DNA from: Streptomyces sp. CNQ-509 | Lineage (GTDB): Bacteria; Actinomycetota; Actinomycetes; Streptomycetales; Streptomycetaceae | Assembly: GCF_001011035.1 (NCBI RefSeq) | Contig: NZ_CP011492.1 | Span: 806,001-870,000, forward strand | Direction: 5' to 3' | DNA length: 64,000 nucleotides | Shown: positions 51,337 through 60,640 of the stretch, one piece after another | Layout: the number at the start of each line of letters is the position of its first letter | Position numbering within the stretch: the first letter of the stretch is position 1 | Program-made: the position numbers and the translations under genes | The notes under the pieces: model-generated | Databases searched by the model: none | What the model was told of the DNA's origin: nothing | Seen by the model: the letters and a program-made list of their open reading frames with translations, nothing else

Positions 51337-52790
51337 CACACCGTCACGCCGCCGAGGGCCGCGGGCGTCGCCGGCCGGCAGCTCCCGTCGTACGCCGTCC
51401 AGGCCGCGGCCAGCCGCTCGACGGCGTCGGTGAGCACGTCCCGCGGGGAGCAGAAGTGCAGCCGCAGGTACGGGCCGCTGCCCCCTGCGGCGTCCACGCA
51501 GGCGCCGGGCAGGACGGCGACCCCGTGCCGGAGTGCGACCTGTGCGAAGGACACCCCGTCCCCGTACGGCAGCCGCACCCACACCGTCTGCCCGCCGGGC
51601 ACCGGCGGGCAGACCCAGGAGGGCAGCAGCCGGGCCAGTTCGGCGCGCAGGTGGCCGTGGGCGGCGCGCAGTTCGGCGCGGCGGCGGGCGAGCAGCGGTT
51701 CGTACGCGGCCAGCAGGGAGACGGCGACGAGTTGCGCCGGCACGTCGGTGCCGAGGTCGTGGACGGCCTTCAGCCGGGCGAGCCGGGTGACGACGCCCGC
51801 GGGGGCGCGCACCCAGCCGATGCGCAGGCCGCCCCAGACCACCTTGCTCAGCGACCCGACGCTGATGACCTCGGCGCTGTCCGCGCCCGCGGCGAGCGCC
51901 GGCGGCGCGGCGCCCTCCAACGCGAGGTCCGCCACCACCTCGTCGTCCACCAGCGGTACGCCGAAGTGCCCCGCCGCCTCCGCGAGCCGCCGCCCGCGCA
52001 GCGGGGGCAGCACGGCGGCGGTCGGGTTCTGGTAGACCGAGCCGACGTACGCGAGCGCCGGCCGGTGCTCCGCCAGCGTCCGCACGGCGGCGTCCACGTC
52101 GATCCCGTGCGGCCCCACCGCCACGGGCCGCAGCACGGCGCCCGCCTCCCGGAACAGGTCCAGCGCGCCGGGGTACGCGGGCGCCTCGACCAGCACCGGG
52201 TCGCCGGGGGCGACGAAGAGCCGGGTCAGCAGCGCCAGCGCCTGCTGGCCGCCGGTGGTGACGAGGATCTGCGCCGGGTCCGTGGGGATGCCGCGGGCGG
52301 CGTAGCGGGCGGCGACGGCGGCGCGCAGGGCGGGCAGCCCGGCGGGGTGGTAGCCGAGACCGGTCGCGGGCAGGGCCAGGTCCCGGTAGGCGCGGGCCAG
52401 TTCGGGCGGCGGGCCGTCCGGGGCGGCGCAGCTCAGCAGGATCACGCCGTCGGCCGGCTCCAGCAGGTTGAGGAAGAGCGGGTTCGCGGTCTCCGCCGTA
52501 CGGCCCGGCACGAGCGCCGCCTCGGCGACGCGGGTGCCGCTCCCCTGCCGCCGGACGACGCGGCCCTCCTGCCGCAGCACGCCGTACGCCGCGACCACCG
52601 TCGTGCGCCCCACGGCCAGCGCCGTCGCGAGCGCGCGCTCCGGCGGCAGGGCGGCGCCCGGGCGCAGCCGGCCCTCGTCGACCAGCCGCCGGAGCCGGGC
52701 GGCGAGCAGCACGTACAGCGGGCCGCGCCCGGCCGACCACCGGCCCAGGGCGGCCACCAGTTCCGAGGCCCGCACGTCGTCGGTGTCCAT
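51336..52790 (-). CDS. MocR-family GntR/aminotransferase transcriptional regulator
   Basis: A 484-residue fusion: winged helix-turn-helix of the GntR type at about residues 20-85 (ALPPERALATALAVGRTTVV, QEGRVVRRQGSGT) and a fold-type I aminotransferase domain with VTTGGQQAL, YQNPTA and the PLP lysine in SVGSLSKVVWGG. Such proteins sense PLP or an amino acid and regulate a neighbouring gene. It is divergent from the PLP-enzyme gene at 52854 with only 63 bp between, so that gene is the probable target. Not adjacent to pdxST, so a role like PdxR is less likely. Confidence 0.92.
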   Translation of the reverse strand: MDTDDVRASELVAALGRWSAGRGPLYVLLAARLRRLVDEGRLRPGAALPPERALATALAVGRTTVVAAYGVLRQEGRVVRRQGSGTRVAEAALVPGRTAETANPLFLNLLEPADGVILLSCAAPDGPPPELARAYRDLALPATGLGYHPAGLPALRAAVAARYAARGIPTDPAQILVTTGGQQALALLTRLFVAPGDPVLVEAPAYPGALDLFREAGAVLRPVAVGPHGIDVDAAVRTLAEHRPALAYVGSVYQNPTAAVLPPLRGRRLAEAAGHFGVPLVDDEVVADLALEGAAPPALAAGADSAEVISVGSLSKVVWGGLRIGWVRAPAGVVTRLARLKAVHDLGTDVPAQLVAVSLLAAYEPLLARRRAELRAAHGHLRAELARLLPSWVCPPVPGGQTVWVRLPYGDGVSFAQVALRHGVAVLPGACVDAAGGSGPYLRLHFCSPRDVLTDAVERLAAAWTAYDGSCRPATPAALGGVTV

Positions 52791-52796
52791 GGCGGA

Positions 52797-52814
52797 CCAA
52801 TCTCCCGGAATTGG
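52797..52814. promoter_or_regulatory. CCAAT-N8-ATTGG inverted repeat between the MocR and Cys/Met enzyme genes
   Basis: Perfect 5-bp half-sites CCAAT (52797-52801) and ATTGG (52810-52814) in the 63-bp divergent intergenic region. Position makes it a candidate operator for the MocR regulator; direct evidence is limited to the repeat itself. Confidence 0.4.
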
Positions 52815-52853
52815 CCCTGTTCCGGCAACCCATTCACCGCGGAGACTTTTGCC

Positions 52854-54041
52854 ATGAGCGCCGACCTGCACCCCTCGACCCGTACCGCCCACCCGCCCGT
52901 GCCGGTCCCCGAGGGCAGCCGCCCGGTGACCGTGCCGATCCACCAGGGGCACGTCTTCTCGTTCGGCTCCGCGGACGCGATGGCCGCCGCCTTCCACGAC
53001 CCGGACGGCGCGTACCTCTACAGCCGCTTCGGCAACCCGACCGTCCGCGCGCTGGAGGAGGCCGTCAGCGACCTCGAAGGGGGCGCGGGCGGGCTGGCGT
53101 TCGCGTCCGGCATGGGCGCGATCAACGCCGTGCTGCTCAGCCTCCTCTCCGCGGGCGACCACGTCGTCGCGCAGCGCTCCCTGTACGGCGGCACCTACGC
53201 GACGCTGACCGATCTGGCGGAGCGCTGGGGGGTGTCGGTCACGTACGTCTCCGGCCGGGACGCCGACGAGGTACGGGCCGCGTGCACGCCAAGGACCCGG
53301 GTGCTCTACCTGGAGACCATCGCCAACCCCACCACCGCCGTCACCGACCTGCCCGCGCTCCTGGCCGCCGCCGCGGAGGCCGGGGTCACCGGCGTCGTCG
53401 ACAACACCTTCGCGACCCCGCTGCTCTGCCGCCCGGTCGAGCACGGCGCCGACGTCGTCGTGCACTCGGCGACGAAGTACCTCGGCGGCCACGCCGACGT
53501 CCTGGGCGGGGTCGCCGTCTTCCGCGACGCCGGGCTGCGCCGCCGGGTCTGGGCGCACGCCGTCGAACAGGGCGCCGCCGCCGACCCGTTCGCGGCGTGG
53601 CTGACGCTGCGGGGCATGGCGACCCTGGCGCTGCGCGTCGAGCGGCAGTCCGCGACCGCCCTGACGCTGGCCGAACGGCTCGCCGTCCACCCGGCGGTCG
53701 CCCGGGTCCGCCACCCGGGGCTGCCGGACCACCCGGACCGCGCGACGGCGGCCCGGCTGCTGGCCGCCGGCGGCGGAGTGCTGGCGTTCGACCTGGCGGG
53801 CGGCCGGGACGCGGGGCGCAGGTGCGTCGAGTCGCTGCGGCTGGCGCTGCTGAGCCCGTCGCTCGGGGACGTCAAGACGTTGGTGATGCACCCGGCGAGC
53901 ACGTCGCACCGGCAGCTCGACGCGGCGGCGCTGGCGGCGATGGACATCGGCGAGGGCACGGTGCGGGTGTCGGTGGGCATCGAGCACCCGGACGACCTGT
54001 GGGCGGACCTGGCGCAGGCGCTGGCGAAGTCGGCGGGCTGA
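52854..54041 (+). CDS. Trans-sulfuration-type PLP enzyme (cystathionine gamma-synthase/lyase-like)
   Basis: A 395-residue Cys/Met-metabolism PLP enzyme. Signatures include YLYSRFGNPTVRALEE, FASGMGAINAVLLSLL, the tyrosine loop SLYGGTY, VVDNTFATPLL and the PLP lysine in VVHSATKYLGGHADV. The C-terminus has PSLGDVKTLVMHPAS. Substrate choice (cystathionine synthase, gamma-lyase, methionine gamma-lyase) cannot be decided from motifs. GGAG lies 9 bases before the ATG. It is probably controlled by the divergent MocR protein. Confidence 0.9.
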   Translation: MSADLHPSTRTAHPPVPVPEGSRPVTVPIHQGHVFSFGSADAMAAAFHDPDGAYLYSRFGNPTVRALEEAVSDLEGGAGGLAFASGMGAINAVLLSLLSAGDHVVAQRSLYGGTYATLTDLAERWGVSVTYVSGRDADEVRAACTPRTRVLYLETIANPTTAVTDLPALLAAAAEAGVTGVVDNTFATPLLCRPVEHGADVVVHSATKYLGGHADVLGGVAVFRDAGLRRRVWAHAVEQGAAADPFAAWLTLRGMATLALRVERQSATALTLAERLAVHPAVARVRHPGLPDHPDRATAARLLAAGGGVLAFDLAGGRDAGRRCVESLRLALLSPSLGDVKTLVMHPASTSHRQLDAAALAAMDIGEGTVRVSVGIEHPDDLWADLAQALAKSAG

Positions 54042-54068
54042 GCGGCCGGGGCGGCCCTGGCGCCACCG

Positions 54069-54086
54069 GCCCGGGGCGCCCCGGGC
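54069..54086. terminator. Palindrome between convergent genes
   Basis: GCCCGGGGCGCCCCGGGC is an 18-bp perfect palindrome lying between the stops of the genes ending at 54041 and 54087. As RNA it gives about a 7-bp stem on either strand. Confidence 0.5.
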
Positions 54087-55139
54087 TCACCCGCCGCCGT
54101 CGCCTCCTCCGCCACCGCCGCTGTCGTGGCCACCGCCGTCGAACCAGCCCCCGCCGGCGCCGCCGGAGGGCGAGTGGCCCAGGTCGGTGGAGTACGGGGT
54201 GTCCCAGCCGCGTTGCGCACCGTCCGCCCCGCCGGCCCCGTACGGGTCCCGCACCGGCTCCACCGTGCCGAGGCGGATGAGCGCGTTCTCGTCTCCCGCA
54301 CCGCACACCGCACCGAAGAAGTGGGCCACCACCGCGTCCAGCGGGTCGCCGGACTCGTACCGCACGTCCCTCAGCGGCTCCACCGCCGCGTACCGCACCT
54401 CGAAGTCGCGGCGCCGGGTGAGAAGGGCCACCGGGCGCCCGCCCCGCAGCAAGCGGGACGACTCGACGTCCCGCCCTTCCAGCTCCCACTGCGTCCTCGC
54501 CGTCCGGAGGCGGGCGACCAACCCCCGGGCCGAGGAGTCGAGAACGGTGAGGACGGCCGGGCGCCCGGCCACGGTGACCGTCAGCGGTGGATTCCTCGTC
54601 CGCACTTCCTCCGTGGTGAGGCCGGCCTCTCCGCGCAGCCGCACCGCGGGCGTCCCCGGCACCCCCGCGGCCCACACGTCCGCGCGCACCAGCCGCCGGT
54701 CGAGGGCCACCGTCACCATGCCGCCGTGCGGCCCCGCTGCGGACCGCCGTGCCATCCACAGCGGCACGCCCTCCTCCTCGGCCCGCCGCCCGGCCGCGGC
54801 GACCTCCGCGGGCCCGCCGCTCAGCTCCACGGCCAGCTCGCCGAGGGCCCCGGCGAACGCCGCCGCCTGCCGCACCCGGATCACCTGGGCGGAACCGGTC
54901 ACGCGGGTCAGGGGCACGGCACCGGGCCCGTTCCTGATCCGCGCCAGCGCGCGCTCCGTCCCGCGCCCGCCGAGCCACTTCCCCCGCACGTACGCCTCGG
55001 CCATGGCCATCAGGTTCATGTCCCCGGCCCGCACGTACGAGCCCCGCGCCAGGGACAACCCGTCCGCCGTCAGCCGCACCTTCGCCGCCAGCGGGTTCCA
55101 CGATCTCTCCGCGTAGACGACCGTCTCGTCACCCGACAT
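54087..55139 (-). CDS. Unknown protein with Gly-rich C-terminus
   Basis: A 350-residue soluble protein starting MSGDETVVYAERSWNPLAAK, with AGGGGGG as ribosome site. The body contains several arginine-rich beta-like stretches (MVTVALDRRLVRADVWAAG; VALLTRRRDFEVRYAAVEPL) and a conserved-looking AHFFGAVCGAGDENALIR near residue 285. The last 45 residues are Gly/Asp/Ser-rich (GGGHDSGGGGGGDGGG at the very end). No signal peptide or membrane segment. I do not recognise a family. It lies downstream of the HIT gene on the same strand, 130 bp apart. Confidence 0.78.
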   Translation of the reverse strand: MSGDETVVYAERSWNPLAAKVRLTADGLSLARGSYVRAGDMNLMAMAEAYVRGKWLGGRGTERALARIRNGPGAVPLTRVTGSAQVIRVRQAAAFAGALGELAVELSGGPAEVAAAGRRAEEEGVPLWMARRSAAGPHGGMVTVALDRRLVRADVWAAGVPGTPAVRLRGEAGLTTEEVRTRNPPLTVTVAGRPAVLTVLDSSARGLVARLRTARTQWELEGRDVESSRLLRGGRPVALLTRRRDFEVRYAAVEPLRDVRYESGDPLDAVVAHFFGAVCGAGDENALIRLGTVEPVRDPYGAGGADGAQRGWDTPYSTDLGHSPSGGAGGGWFDGGGHDSGGGGGGDGGG

Positions 55140-55269
55140 CTGTGCCCCCCTGCACACCGCCGCGCACGCGGGGGGCCGAACCCCCGCTTTCGGATCCAGT
55201 GTGCACGAAACCCCGGAAATCCGACCCCGGTCGGACACCACGGACCTGCGCGGGCGGTACGGGCCGCTG

Positions 55270-55830
55270 CTAGTCCGCGGGCCAGGCGGCGGCGAGCATC
55301 GCCCGGGTGTCCGCCAGGAGTTGGGGCAGCACCTTGGTGTGGCTGACGACCGGCATGAAGTTCGTATCGCCGCCCCATCGCGGCACCACGTGCTGGTGCA
55401 GGTGCGCGGCGATGCCCGCGCCCGCGACCGGGCCCTGGTTCATGCCGAGGTTGAACCCCTGGGCCCCGGACGCGGCGCGCAGGGCGGTCATCGCGCGCTT
55501 GGTGAAGACCGCCAGCTCCGCGGTCTCCTCGCCGGTCAGCTCGGTGTAGTCCGCGACGTGCCGGTACGGGACGACCATCAGGTGGCCGCCGTTGTACGGG
55601 TACAGGTTCAGCACCGCGTAGACCTGTGCGCCGCGGGCGAGGATCAGCCCGTCCTCGTCGGACTTCTCCGGGATCGCGCAGAACGGGCAGCCGTCGCCGG
55701 CGGCGGTGCCGGTGGGCTTGTTCTCCCCCTGGATGTACGCCATGCGGTGCGGTGTCCACAGCCGCTGGAACTGATCCGGGGTGCCGACCCCGAGCTGCTG
55801 CTCCGGCTCACTGGTCATGCTCAGCAGCAT
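55270..55830 (-). CDS. HIT-domain nucleotide hydrolase/phosphorylase
   Basis: A 186-residue HIT protein: zinc-type CPFC near residue 48, NLYPYNGGHLMVVPYRHV, and the histidine triad AHLHQHVVPRW. Its relatives beside pgsA and thrS in mycobacteria are Ap4A phosphorylases, so diadenosine tetraphosphate, a by-product of tRNA synthetases, is a plausible substrate. It follows thrS after 61 bp. A second in-frame ATG at 55818 (MTSEPEQQLG) is an equally possible start; neither has a clear ribosome site. Confidence 0.93.
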   Translation of the reverse strand: MLLSMTSEPEQQLGVGTPDQFQRLWTPHRMAYIQGENKPTGTAAGDGCPFCAIPEKSDEDGLILARGAQVYAVLNLYPYNGGHLMVVPYRHVADYTELTGEETAELAVFTKRAMTALRAASGAQGFNLGMNQGPVAGAGIAAHLHQHVVPRWGGDTNFMPVVSHTKVLPQLLADTRAMLAAAWPAD

Positions 55831-55891
55831 ATGGCGTACGGGCCCGCCGACCGGGCGCCGGGCCCGGCCCGGCGCCCCCGGCCGCGCAGGA

Positions 55892-57874
55892 TCACGACCC
55901 GGCGCGCTCCGCGACCGCGCGGGCCACCTCGTCGATCGCGTCGTCGATCGGCACGCCGTTGTTCTGCTCGCCGCTGCGGTAGCGGAAGGAGACGGCGCCC
56001 TTGGCCATGTCGTCGTCGCCCGCGATGAGCATGTACGGGACCTTGGCCTTCTGGGCGTTGCGGATCTTCTTCTGCATCCGGTCGGAGGAGGAGTCGACCT
56101 CGACCCGCAGCCCGCGGGCCCGCATCTTCGCCGCGACCTCCTGAAGGTACGGCACGTGGTCGTCGCCGATCGGGATGCCGACGACCTGCACCGGCGCCAG
56201 CCACGCCGGGAAGGCGCCCGCGTAGTGCTCCAGCAGGACGGCGAAGAACCGCTCGATGGAGCCGAAGAGGGCGCGGTGGATCATCACGGGCCGCTGCCGC
56301 GAGCCGTCCGCGGCGGTGTACTCCAGGTCGAAGCGCTCGGGGAGGTTGAAGTCCACCTGGATCGTGGACATCTGCCACGTCCTGCCGATGGCGTCCTTGG
56401 CCTGCACCGAGATCTTCGGCCCGTAGAACGCCGCCCCGCCCGGGTCCATGACCAGTTGCAGACCCTGCTTCTCCGCGGCCCGGCGCAGGATCTCGGTGGC
56501 CTCCTCCCAGACCTCGTCGGAGCCGATGGACTTCTCCGGGTCCTTGGTGGACAGCTCCAGGTAGAAGTCCTCCAGGCCGTAGTCGCGCAGCAGGTTCAGC
56601 ACGAAGGTCAGCAGCGAGTCCAGCTCGCCGGCCATCTGCTCCTTGGTGCAGTAGATGTGCGCGTCGTCCTGGGTGAAGCCCCGGGCCCGGGTGAGGCCGT
56701 GCACGACGCCGGACTTCTCATACCGGTAGACGGTCCCGAACTCGAAGAGGCGCAGCGGCAGCTCACGGTACGAGCGGCCGCGGGCGTCGAAGATCAGGTT
56801 GTGCATCGGGCAGTTCATGGGCTTGAGGTAGTAGTCCTGGCCCTCGTCGAGCTGCATGGGCGGGTACATGCCGTCGGCGTACCAGTCCAGGTGGCCCGAC
56901 TTCTCGAAGAGCTTCCCCTTCGTCGCGTGCGGGGTGTAGACGAACTCGTAGCCCGACTCCTCGTGCCGCCGGCGCGAGTAGTCCTCCATCACGCGGCGCA
57001 CGACGCCGCCCTTGGGGTGGAAGACCGCCAGGCCGGAGCCGATGTCCTCGGGGATGGAGAAGAGGTCCAGTTCGGTGCCGAGCTTGCGGTGGTCGCGCTT
57101 CTCGGCCTCGGCCAGGAACTCCAGGTGCGCCTTCAGCTCGTCCCGCGACGGCCAGGCCGTGCCGTAGATCCGCTGGAGCTGCGGGTTCTTCTCGCTGCCG
57201 CGCCAGTACGCGGCGGCGGAGCGCATCAGCTTGAAGGCGGGGATGAGCCGCGTCGTCGGCAGGTGGGGGCCGCGGCAGAGGTCCTTCCAGCACAGCTCGC
57301 CGGTCTTGGCGTCCAGGTTGTCGTAGATCGTCAGCTCGCCGGCGCCGACCTCCGCGGACGCGCCCTCCGCGGCGTCGGCGGCGTTGCCCTTGAGGCCGAT
57401 CAGCTCCAGCTTGTAGGGCTCGGCGGCCAGTTCCTCGCGGGCGTCGGCGTCGGTGGTGACGCGGCGGGAGAAGCGCTGGCCACGCTTGACGATCTCCTGC
57501 ATCTTCTTCTCGACGCGCTTGAGATCGTCGGGGTGGAAGGGCTCGGGGACGTCGAAGTCGTAGTAGAAGCCGTCCTTGATGGGCGGGCCGATGCCGAGCT
57601 TGGCCTCGGGGAAGAGCTCCTGCACGGCCTGGGCCATGACGTGGGCCGTGGAGTGCCGCAGGATGTCCAGCCCGTCGGGGCTGTCGATCTCCACCGGCTC
57701 GACCTCGTCGCCGTCGGCGACCACGTACGCGAGGTCCTTCAGCGCGCCTGCGACGCGGGCGGCGATCACGGTGCGCTCGCCGGGGAAGAGGTCGCCGGCC
57801 GTCGTGCCCGTCGTGACCACGCGCTCTTCCCGCTCGGCGGCATCGCGGCTGATGATCACACGGACGTCGGACAC
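55892..57874 (-). CDS. thrS: Threonyl-tRNA synthetase
   Basis: Charges tRNA-Thr. At 660 residues it has the N-terminal TGS domain (about 1-65), the SAD editing domain with [11 protein letters not shown], and the class II core with [30 protein letters not shown] and [12 protein letters not shown], then the anticodon-binding domain ([20 protein letters not shown]). GTG start at 57874 with AAGGAG 5 bases upstream. No T-box structure was recognised in 57875-57987. Confidence 0.97.
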   Translation of the reverse strand: MSDVRVIISRDAAEREERVVTTGTTAGDLFPGERTVIAARVAGALKDLAYVVADGDEVEPVEIDSPDGLDILRHSTAHVMAQAVQELFPEAKLGIGPPIKDGFYYDFDVPEPFHPDDLKRVEKKMQEIVKRGQRFSRRVTTDADAREELAAEPYKLELIGLKGNAADAAEGASAEVGAGELTIYDNLDAKTGELCWKDLCRGPHLPTTRLIPAFKLMRSAAAYWRGSEKNPQLQRIYGTAWPSRDELKAHLEFLAEAEKRDHRKLGTELDLFSIPEDIGSGLAVFHPKGGVVRRVMEDYSRRRHEESGYEFVYTPHATKGKLFEKSGHLDWYADGMYPPMQLDEGQDYYLKPMNCPMHNLIFDARGRSYRELPLRLFEFGTVYRYEKSGVVHGLTRARGFTQDDAHIYCTKEQMAGELDSLLTFVLNLLRDYGLEDFYLELSTKDPEKSIGSDEVWEEATEILRRAAEKQGLQLVMDPGGAAFYGPKISVQAKDAIGRTWQMSTIQVDFNLPERFDLEYTAADGSRQRPVMIHRALFGSIERFFAVLLEHYAGAFPAWLAPVQVVGIPIGDDHVPYLQEVAAKMRARGLRVEVDSSSDRMQKKIRNAQKAKVPYMLIAGDDDMAKGAVSFRYRSGEQNNGVPIDDAIDEVARAVAERAGS

Positions 57875-57987
57875 GGGGTCTCCTTCACGGGAACGGGGTG
57901 CCGCACGCGGCGGCGGCACGGCGTGAATCGTACCGAGCCGGGGGGGCGCACCGCGAAATCGGGCGTCGCGTGCGCGGACCGGTGCTC

Positions 57988-59145
57988 TCAGCCGTCGCCG
58001 TACGCCTCGTCGCAGAAGTCCAGGTGCTCGTGGGCCTTCGGCAGCCGATCCCCCTCGGCGTCCGCCACCGGTACGGGCCGCACCCCCGACGCCCCGGTCA
58101 GCCGCCGGAAGCCGCCGCGGCTCTCCAGCATGCCGCTGAGCCGCACCGGGACGCCGGCCAGGTGTGCCTGGCCGGCGACGCGGTACGCCTCCTCGCCGAG
58201 CGACGTGCGCACCTCGGTGACGTCCGCGCCCGCGAGTACCCGCAGCCGCACCCGGCCCCGGCCGGTGGCTGCCGTCCGGCTGAGCCGGGTGACGGCTGCG
58301 GTGAGCCGGACCGGGAGGGAGGGCTCCCGGCTCCGGTAGCGCACGGCGGCCCGCTGCAGGGCCGGGATGTCGCCGGGGGTGAACTCCGTAGGTTCGGGGG
58401 CGGCGGCGAAGCCCTCCGGCGGCGGGTACGCGGGCGCCCAGGCCAGGGCGATGCGCACGCCGTCCGTGCCGCGCACAAGCGCGGTCAGGGCCTCGGCCAG
58501 CTCGTGGCACACGCCGAGTCCGACGGCGTGGTCGAAGTCGTCCATGGCCCCGGTGGTGTGATGGCGGTCCACCGCTTCGCGGGTGCCGCGCAGGGCACGG
58601 AGCAGCGTGGTGGTGACCGCGCGGCTCTCCGGCGCGGGGACGAAGGCGGTGAGCCGGGCGGCGTGGGCGCCGGAGCCGAGCAGGGTCTGCTCGACGTCCC
58701 GCGCGGCATGCGGGCGCAGCCGGGCGCCGTGGAAGCCCGCGGGGCGGCGGGCGGCGAGCGCACCGGCCAGCAGCATGGCGCGGGCGGCGGCGGACAGCCG
58801 CTCGGCGTCGGCCCACCGGGCCGGCCCGGCGCGCCGCCCGGCACCGTACTCCCAGCTCACCTCGTCGCTGGGCACGGCCACCGCGGTGAGGACGAGCGGG
58901 GCGGACGGCTCGGGGCTGCGGGCCAGCGCGCTGAGCGCTTCGGCGAGCAGGTCGGTGCAGTCGGGGAAGGCGCGGTCGGCCGGTACGAGGACGCCGGCGC
59001 CGCCCGGTGCGTCGCCGGGCGGGGTGAAGCGCGCGTACCGGCCGGTGGAACCGCCGTGCCGGCGCCAGCCATGGCGGGCGAGGAGGGCGCCGAGCACGGC
59101 GGGGTCCGTATGGGCGGGGTCGGGCTCCGGAGGCTGCCGGTACAT
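57988..59145 (-). CDS. Conserved-looking protein of unknown function upstream of thrS
   Basis: A 385-residue soluble protein starting [22 protein letters not shown], with GGGAG upstream. It contains [18 protein letters not shown], a long Ala/Arg helical region, [25 protein letters not shown] and a beta-rich C-terminus with [20 protein letters not shown]. No membrane segment, signal peptide or known catalytic motif. Its ATG shares one base with the stop of the upstream small gene (TGATG), so the pair is translated together. Function unknown. Confidence 0.8.
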   Translation of the reverse strand: MYRQPPEPDPAHTDPAVLGALLARHGWRRHGGSTGRYARFTPPGDAPGGAGVLVPADRAFPDCTDLLAEALSALARSPEPSAPLVLTAVAVPSDEVSWEYGAGRRAGPARWADAERLSAAARAMLLAGALAARRPAGFHGARLRPHAARDVEQTLLGSGAHAARLTAFVPAPESRAVTTTLLRALRGTREAVDRHHTTGAMDDFDHAVGLGVCHELAEALTALVRGTDGVRIALAWAPAYPPPEGFAAAPEPTEFTPGDIPALQRAAVRYRSREPSLPVRLTAAVTRLSRTAATGRGRVRLRVLAGADVTEVRTSLGEEAYRVAGQAHLAGVPVRLSGMLESRGGFRRLTGASGVRPVPVADAEGDRLPKAHEHLDFCDEAYGDG

Positions 59146-59435
59146 CAGGGTCTCCCTCCCCTGCCGGCCCGGGCGGTGAGCGCGTGGAGCGCACGGCCGG
59201 CGAAGACACGGGTCAGCGCGTGGCCGGCCCGGTCGCACCCGGCCCGCACCCGGACGTGCCGGTCGATGCCGCTGCCGGGGAAGGGCTGCACCGGGGTGCA
59301 GCGGGCAGCGGCAACGACCGCGTGCGGACAGCCGGTCCGCAGCGTCTCCGTGCACGCCGTCGCGGCGAGAGCGCCGCGCCGCGGTGCGGTCCGCCCGAGG
59401 AGCGGACCGCGCGGTTCCGGCCGGGTGAGGGCCAT
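59145..59435 (-). CDS. Small Arg-rich protein coupled to the unknown gene at 57988
   Basis: About 96 residues from the ATG at 59435 ([20 protein letters not shown]). It is basic, with four cysteines ([33 protein letters not shown]). Its stop overlaps the next start by TGATG. An AAGG sits rather far upstream, and an alternative ATG at 59489 would add 18 residues. Coupling supports it being real, but composition is close to that of random GC-rich frames. Confidence 0.5.
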   Translation of the reverse strand: MALTRPEPRGPLLGRTAPRRGALAATACTETLRTGCPHAVVAAARCTPVQPFPGSGIDRHVRVRAGCDRAGHALTRVFAGRALHALTARAGRGGRP

Positions 59436-59584
59436 GGCCCAACTGCCTTCCACGCGCTGTCGGTAGCTGACGGGGGCCGGCCCCGCCACGGGCGGCCGAG
59501 GTGCGCCCGGCCCTCACTCTCTGTTGTCACCGCACGGGCTCTCCGCCAAACAACCATTGTTCGAACGAGGGGCGTTGGGGGTAT

Positions 59585-59613
59585 CACCCGGTCGGGTGGG
59601 AACGACCCCACCC
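59585..59613 (+). promoter_or_regulatory. Two mutually exclusive hairpins in the exonuclease leader
   Basis: CACCC (59585-59589) can pair with GGGTG (59594-59598), while GGGTGGG (59594-59600) can instead pair perfectly with CCCACCC (59607-59613). Both use the same middle strand, an attenuator-like arrangement 27 bases before the start codon at 59641. Pairing is seen in sequence; a switching role is speculative. Confidence 0.3.
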
Positions 59614-59640
59614 ACCATAAAACTCCAGGGAGTTGGGCTG

Positions 59641-60369
59641 ATGACGCTCTGGTACGAGGGGCCGCTGGCCGCCTTCGACACCGAGACGACCGGCGTGGAC
59701 GTGGAACGCGACCGGATACTCTCCGCAGCCGTCGTCGTCCAGCCCCACATCACTTCGCCGCCCCGCTGTACCTCGTGGCTCGTCTCCCCCGACGTGGAGA
59801 TCCCGGCCGCGGCCACGGCGGTCCACGGGTTGACGCTGGCGCATCTGCAGCGTCTGGGCCGCTGGCCGGCGCCGGTGATGGAGGAGGTCGGCAAGGCCCT
59901 GGCGGCGCAGTGCGCGAGCCACGTACCGCTGGTGGTGATGAACGCACCGTTCGATCTGACGCTGCTGGACCGCGAGTTACGCCGGCACCGCGCCTCCTCC
60001 CTGCCGAAGTACCTCGGCGGCGCGCCGCTGTGCGTGCTGGACCCGCTGGTGCTGGACCGTCACCTCGACCGCTACCGCAAGGGCAGCCGCACGCTCACGG
60101 CGCTGTGCGAGCACTACGGCGTGGAGCTGGCCGGCGCCCATGAGGCGGGCGCGGACGCGACGGCGGCGCTGCGTCTCGTACGGGCCATCGGGCAACGGTA
60201 CGCGGACCGGCTGGGCGAGCTGACCGCACCGGAGCTGCACGAGCGGCAGGCGGCCTGGCACGGCGCGCAGGCGCGCGGCCTGACGGCGTGGTTCGCGCGC
60301 ACGGGCTCGGACGAACGCTGCGACCCGGCCTGGCCCTTGCGCACGTCCGGCCTGGCGACGGTGGCCTGA
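59641..60369 (+). CDS. DEDDh 3'-5' exonuclease (DnaQ-like) with a TTA codon
   Basis: A 242-residue exonuclease of the DNA polymerase III epsilon fold. ExoI is FDTETTG (Asp13, Glu15), ExoII NAPFDLTLLD (Asp105), and ExoIII HEAGADATAALR supplies the His and last Asp. No polymerase domain is attached, so it probably trims DNA or RNA in repair. Leu113 is encoded by TTA (59977-59979), the only in-frame TTA I found in the window, so translation should depend on the bldA tRNA and be favoured late in growth. GGGAG precedes the ATG. Confidence 0.92.
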   Translation: MTLWYEGPLAAFDTETTGVDVERDRILSAAVVVQPHITSPPRCTSWLVSPDVEIPAAATAVHGLTLAHLQRLGRWPAPVMEEVGKALAAQCASHVPLVVMNAPFDLTLLDRELRRHRASSLPKYLGGAPLCVLDPLVLDRHLDRYRKGSRTLTALCEHYGVELAGAHEAGADATAALRLVRAIGQRYADRLGELTAPELHERQAAWHGAQARGLTAWFARTGSDERCDPAWPLRTSGLATVA

Positions 60370-60457
60370 CTCGATTGGCGTTGCGGTGTACCCCGTCGCC
60401 GGGAAGCGGGGGTGCGGGGGCGAAGCCCCCGCCCGCGCGGCAGAGCCGCGCGGTAAC

Positions 60458-60508
60458 GACGAAGGCGATCTGCGTCCGTGCTTCTTGCGGATGCAGATCG
60501 CCTTCGTC
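60458..60508. terminator. Terminator between exonuclease gene and tRNA-Val
   Basis: GACGAAGGCGATCTGC (60458-60473) pairs exactly with 60493-60508, with an inner TCCG/CGGA extension. It starts 4 bases after the tRNA 3' end and lies downstream of the convergent exonuclease gene, so it can end both transcripts. A smaller CCGCGCGG repeat precedes it near 60433-60453. Confidence 0.75.
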
Positions 60509-60512
60509 TCTG

Positions 60513-60584
60513 TGGGCGATACTGGGATCGAACCAGTGACCTCTTCGGTGTGAACGAAGCGCTCTCCCCCTGAGCTAATCGCCC
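60513..60584 (-). tRNA. tRNA-Val (anticodon CAC)
   Basis: The minus strand folds into a cloverleaf: acceptor GGGCGAT/ATCGCCC with discriminator A, D arm from AGCTCAGGGGGAGAGC, anticodon arm CTTCG-TTCACAC-CGAAG with CAC at the anticodon position, and T arm CTGGTTCGATCCCAG. The CCA end is not encoded. It reads GUG, a very common valine codon in this DNA. Confidence 0.95.
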
Positions 60585-60610
60585 TGGAGCGCCTTGGTGG
60601 CGCGGTCAGA

Positions 60611-60640
60611 ACCATACAGGGCGGTGGGGTCGGCGTTCAA
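60611..60640 (-). promoter_or_regulatory. Promoter of tRNA-Val
   Basis: TTGAAC (60640-60635) and TATGGT (60616-60611) on the minus strand, 18 bp apart, placing the start about 20 bases before the tRNA 5' end. Confidence 0.65.

Noticed and set aside
57875..57987. T-box or other leader upstream of thrS
   Set aside because: The T-box core sequence and a specifier stem were not found, and the space is short.
59524..59640. Longer start for the exonuclease at 59524
   Set aside because: The added 39 residues have no family similarity and the ATG at 59641 has GGGAG in front and the canonical FDTETTG spacing.
60513..60584. tRNA-Val as an attachment site of an integrated element
   Set aside because: No integrase, no direct repeat of the tRNA 3' end and no accessory genes on either side; neighbours are core genes.
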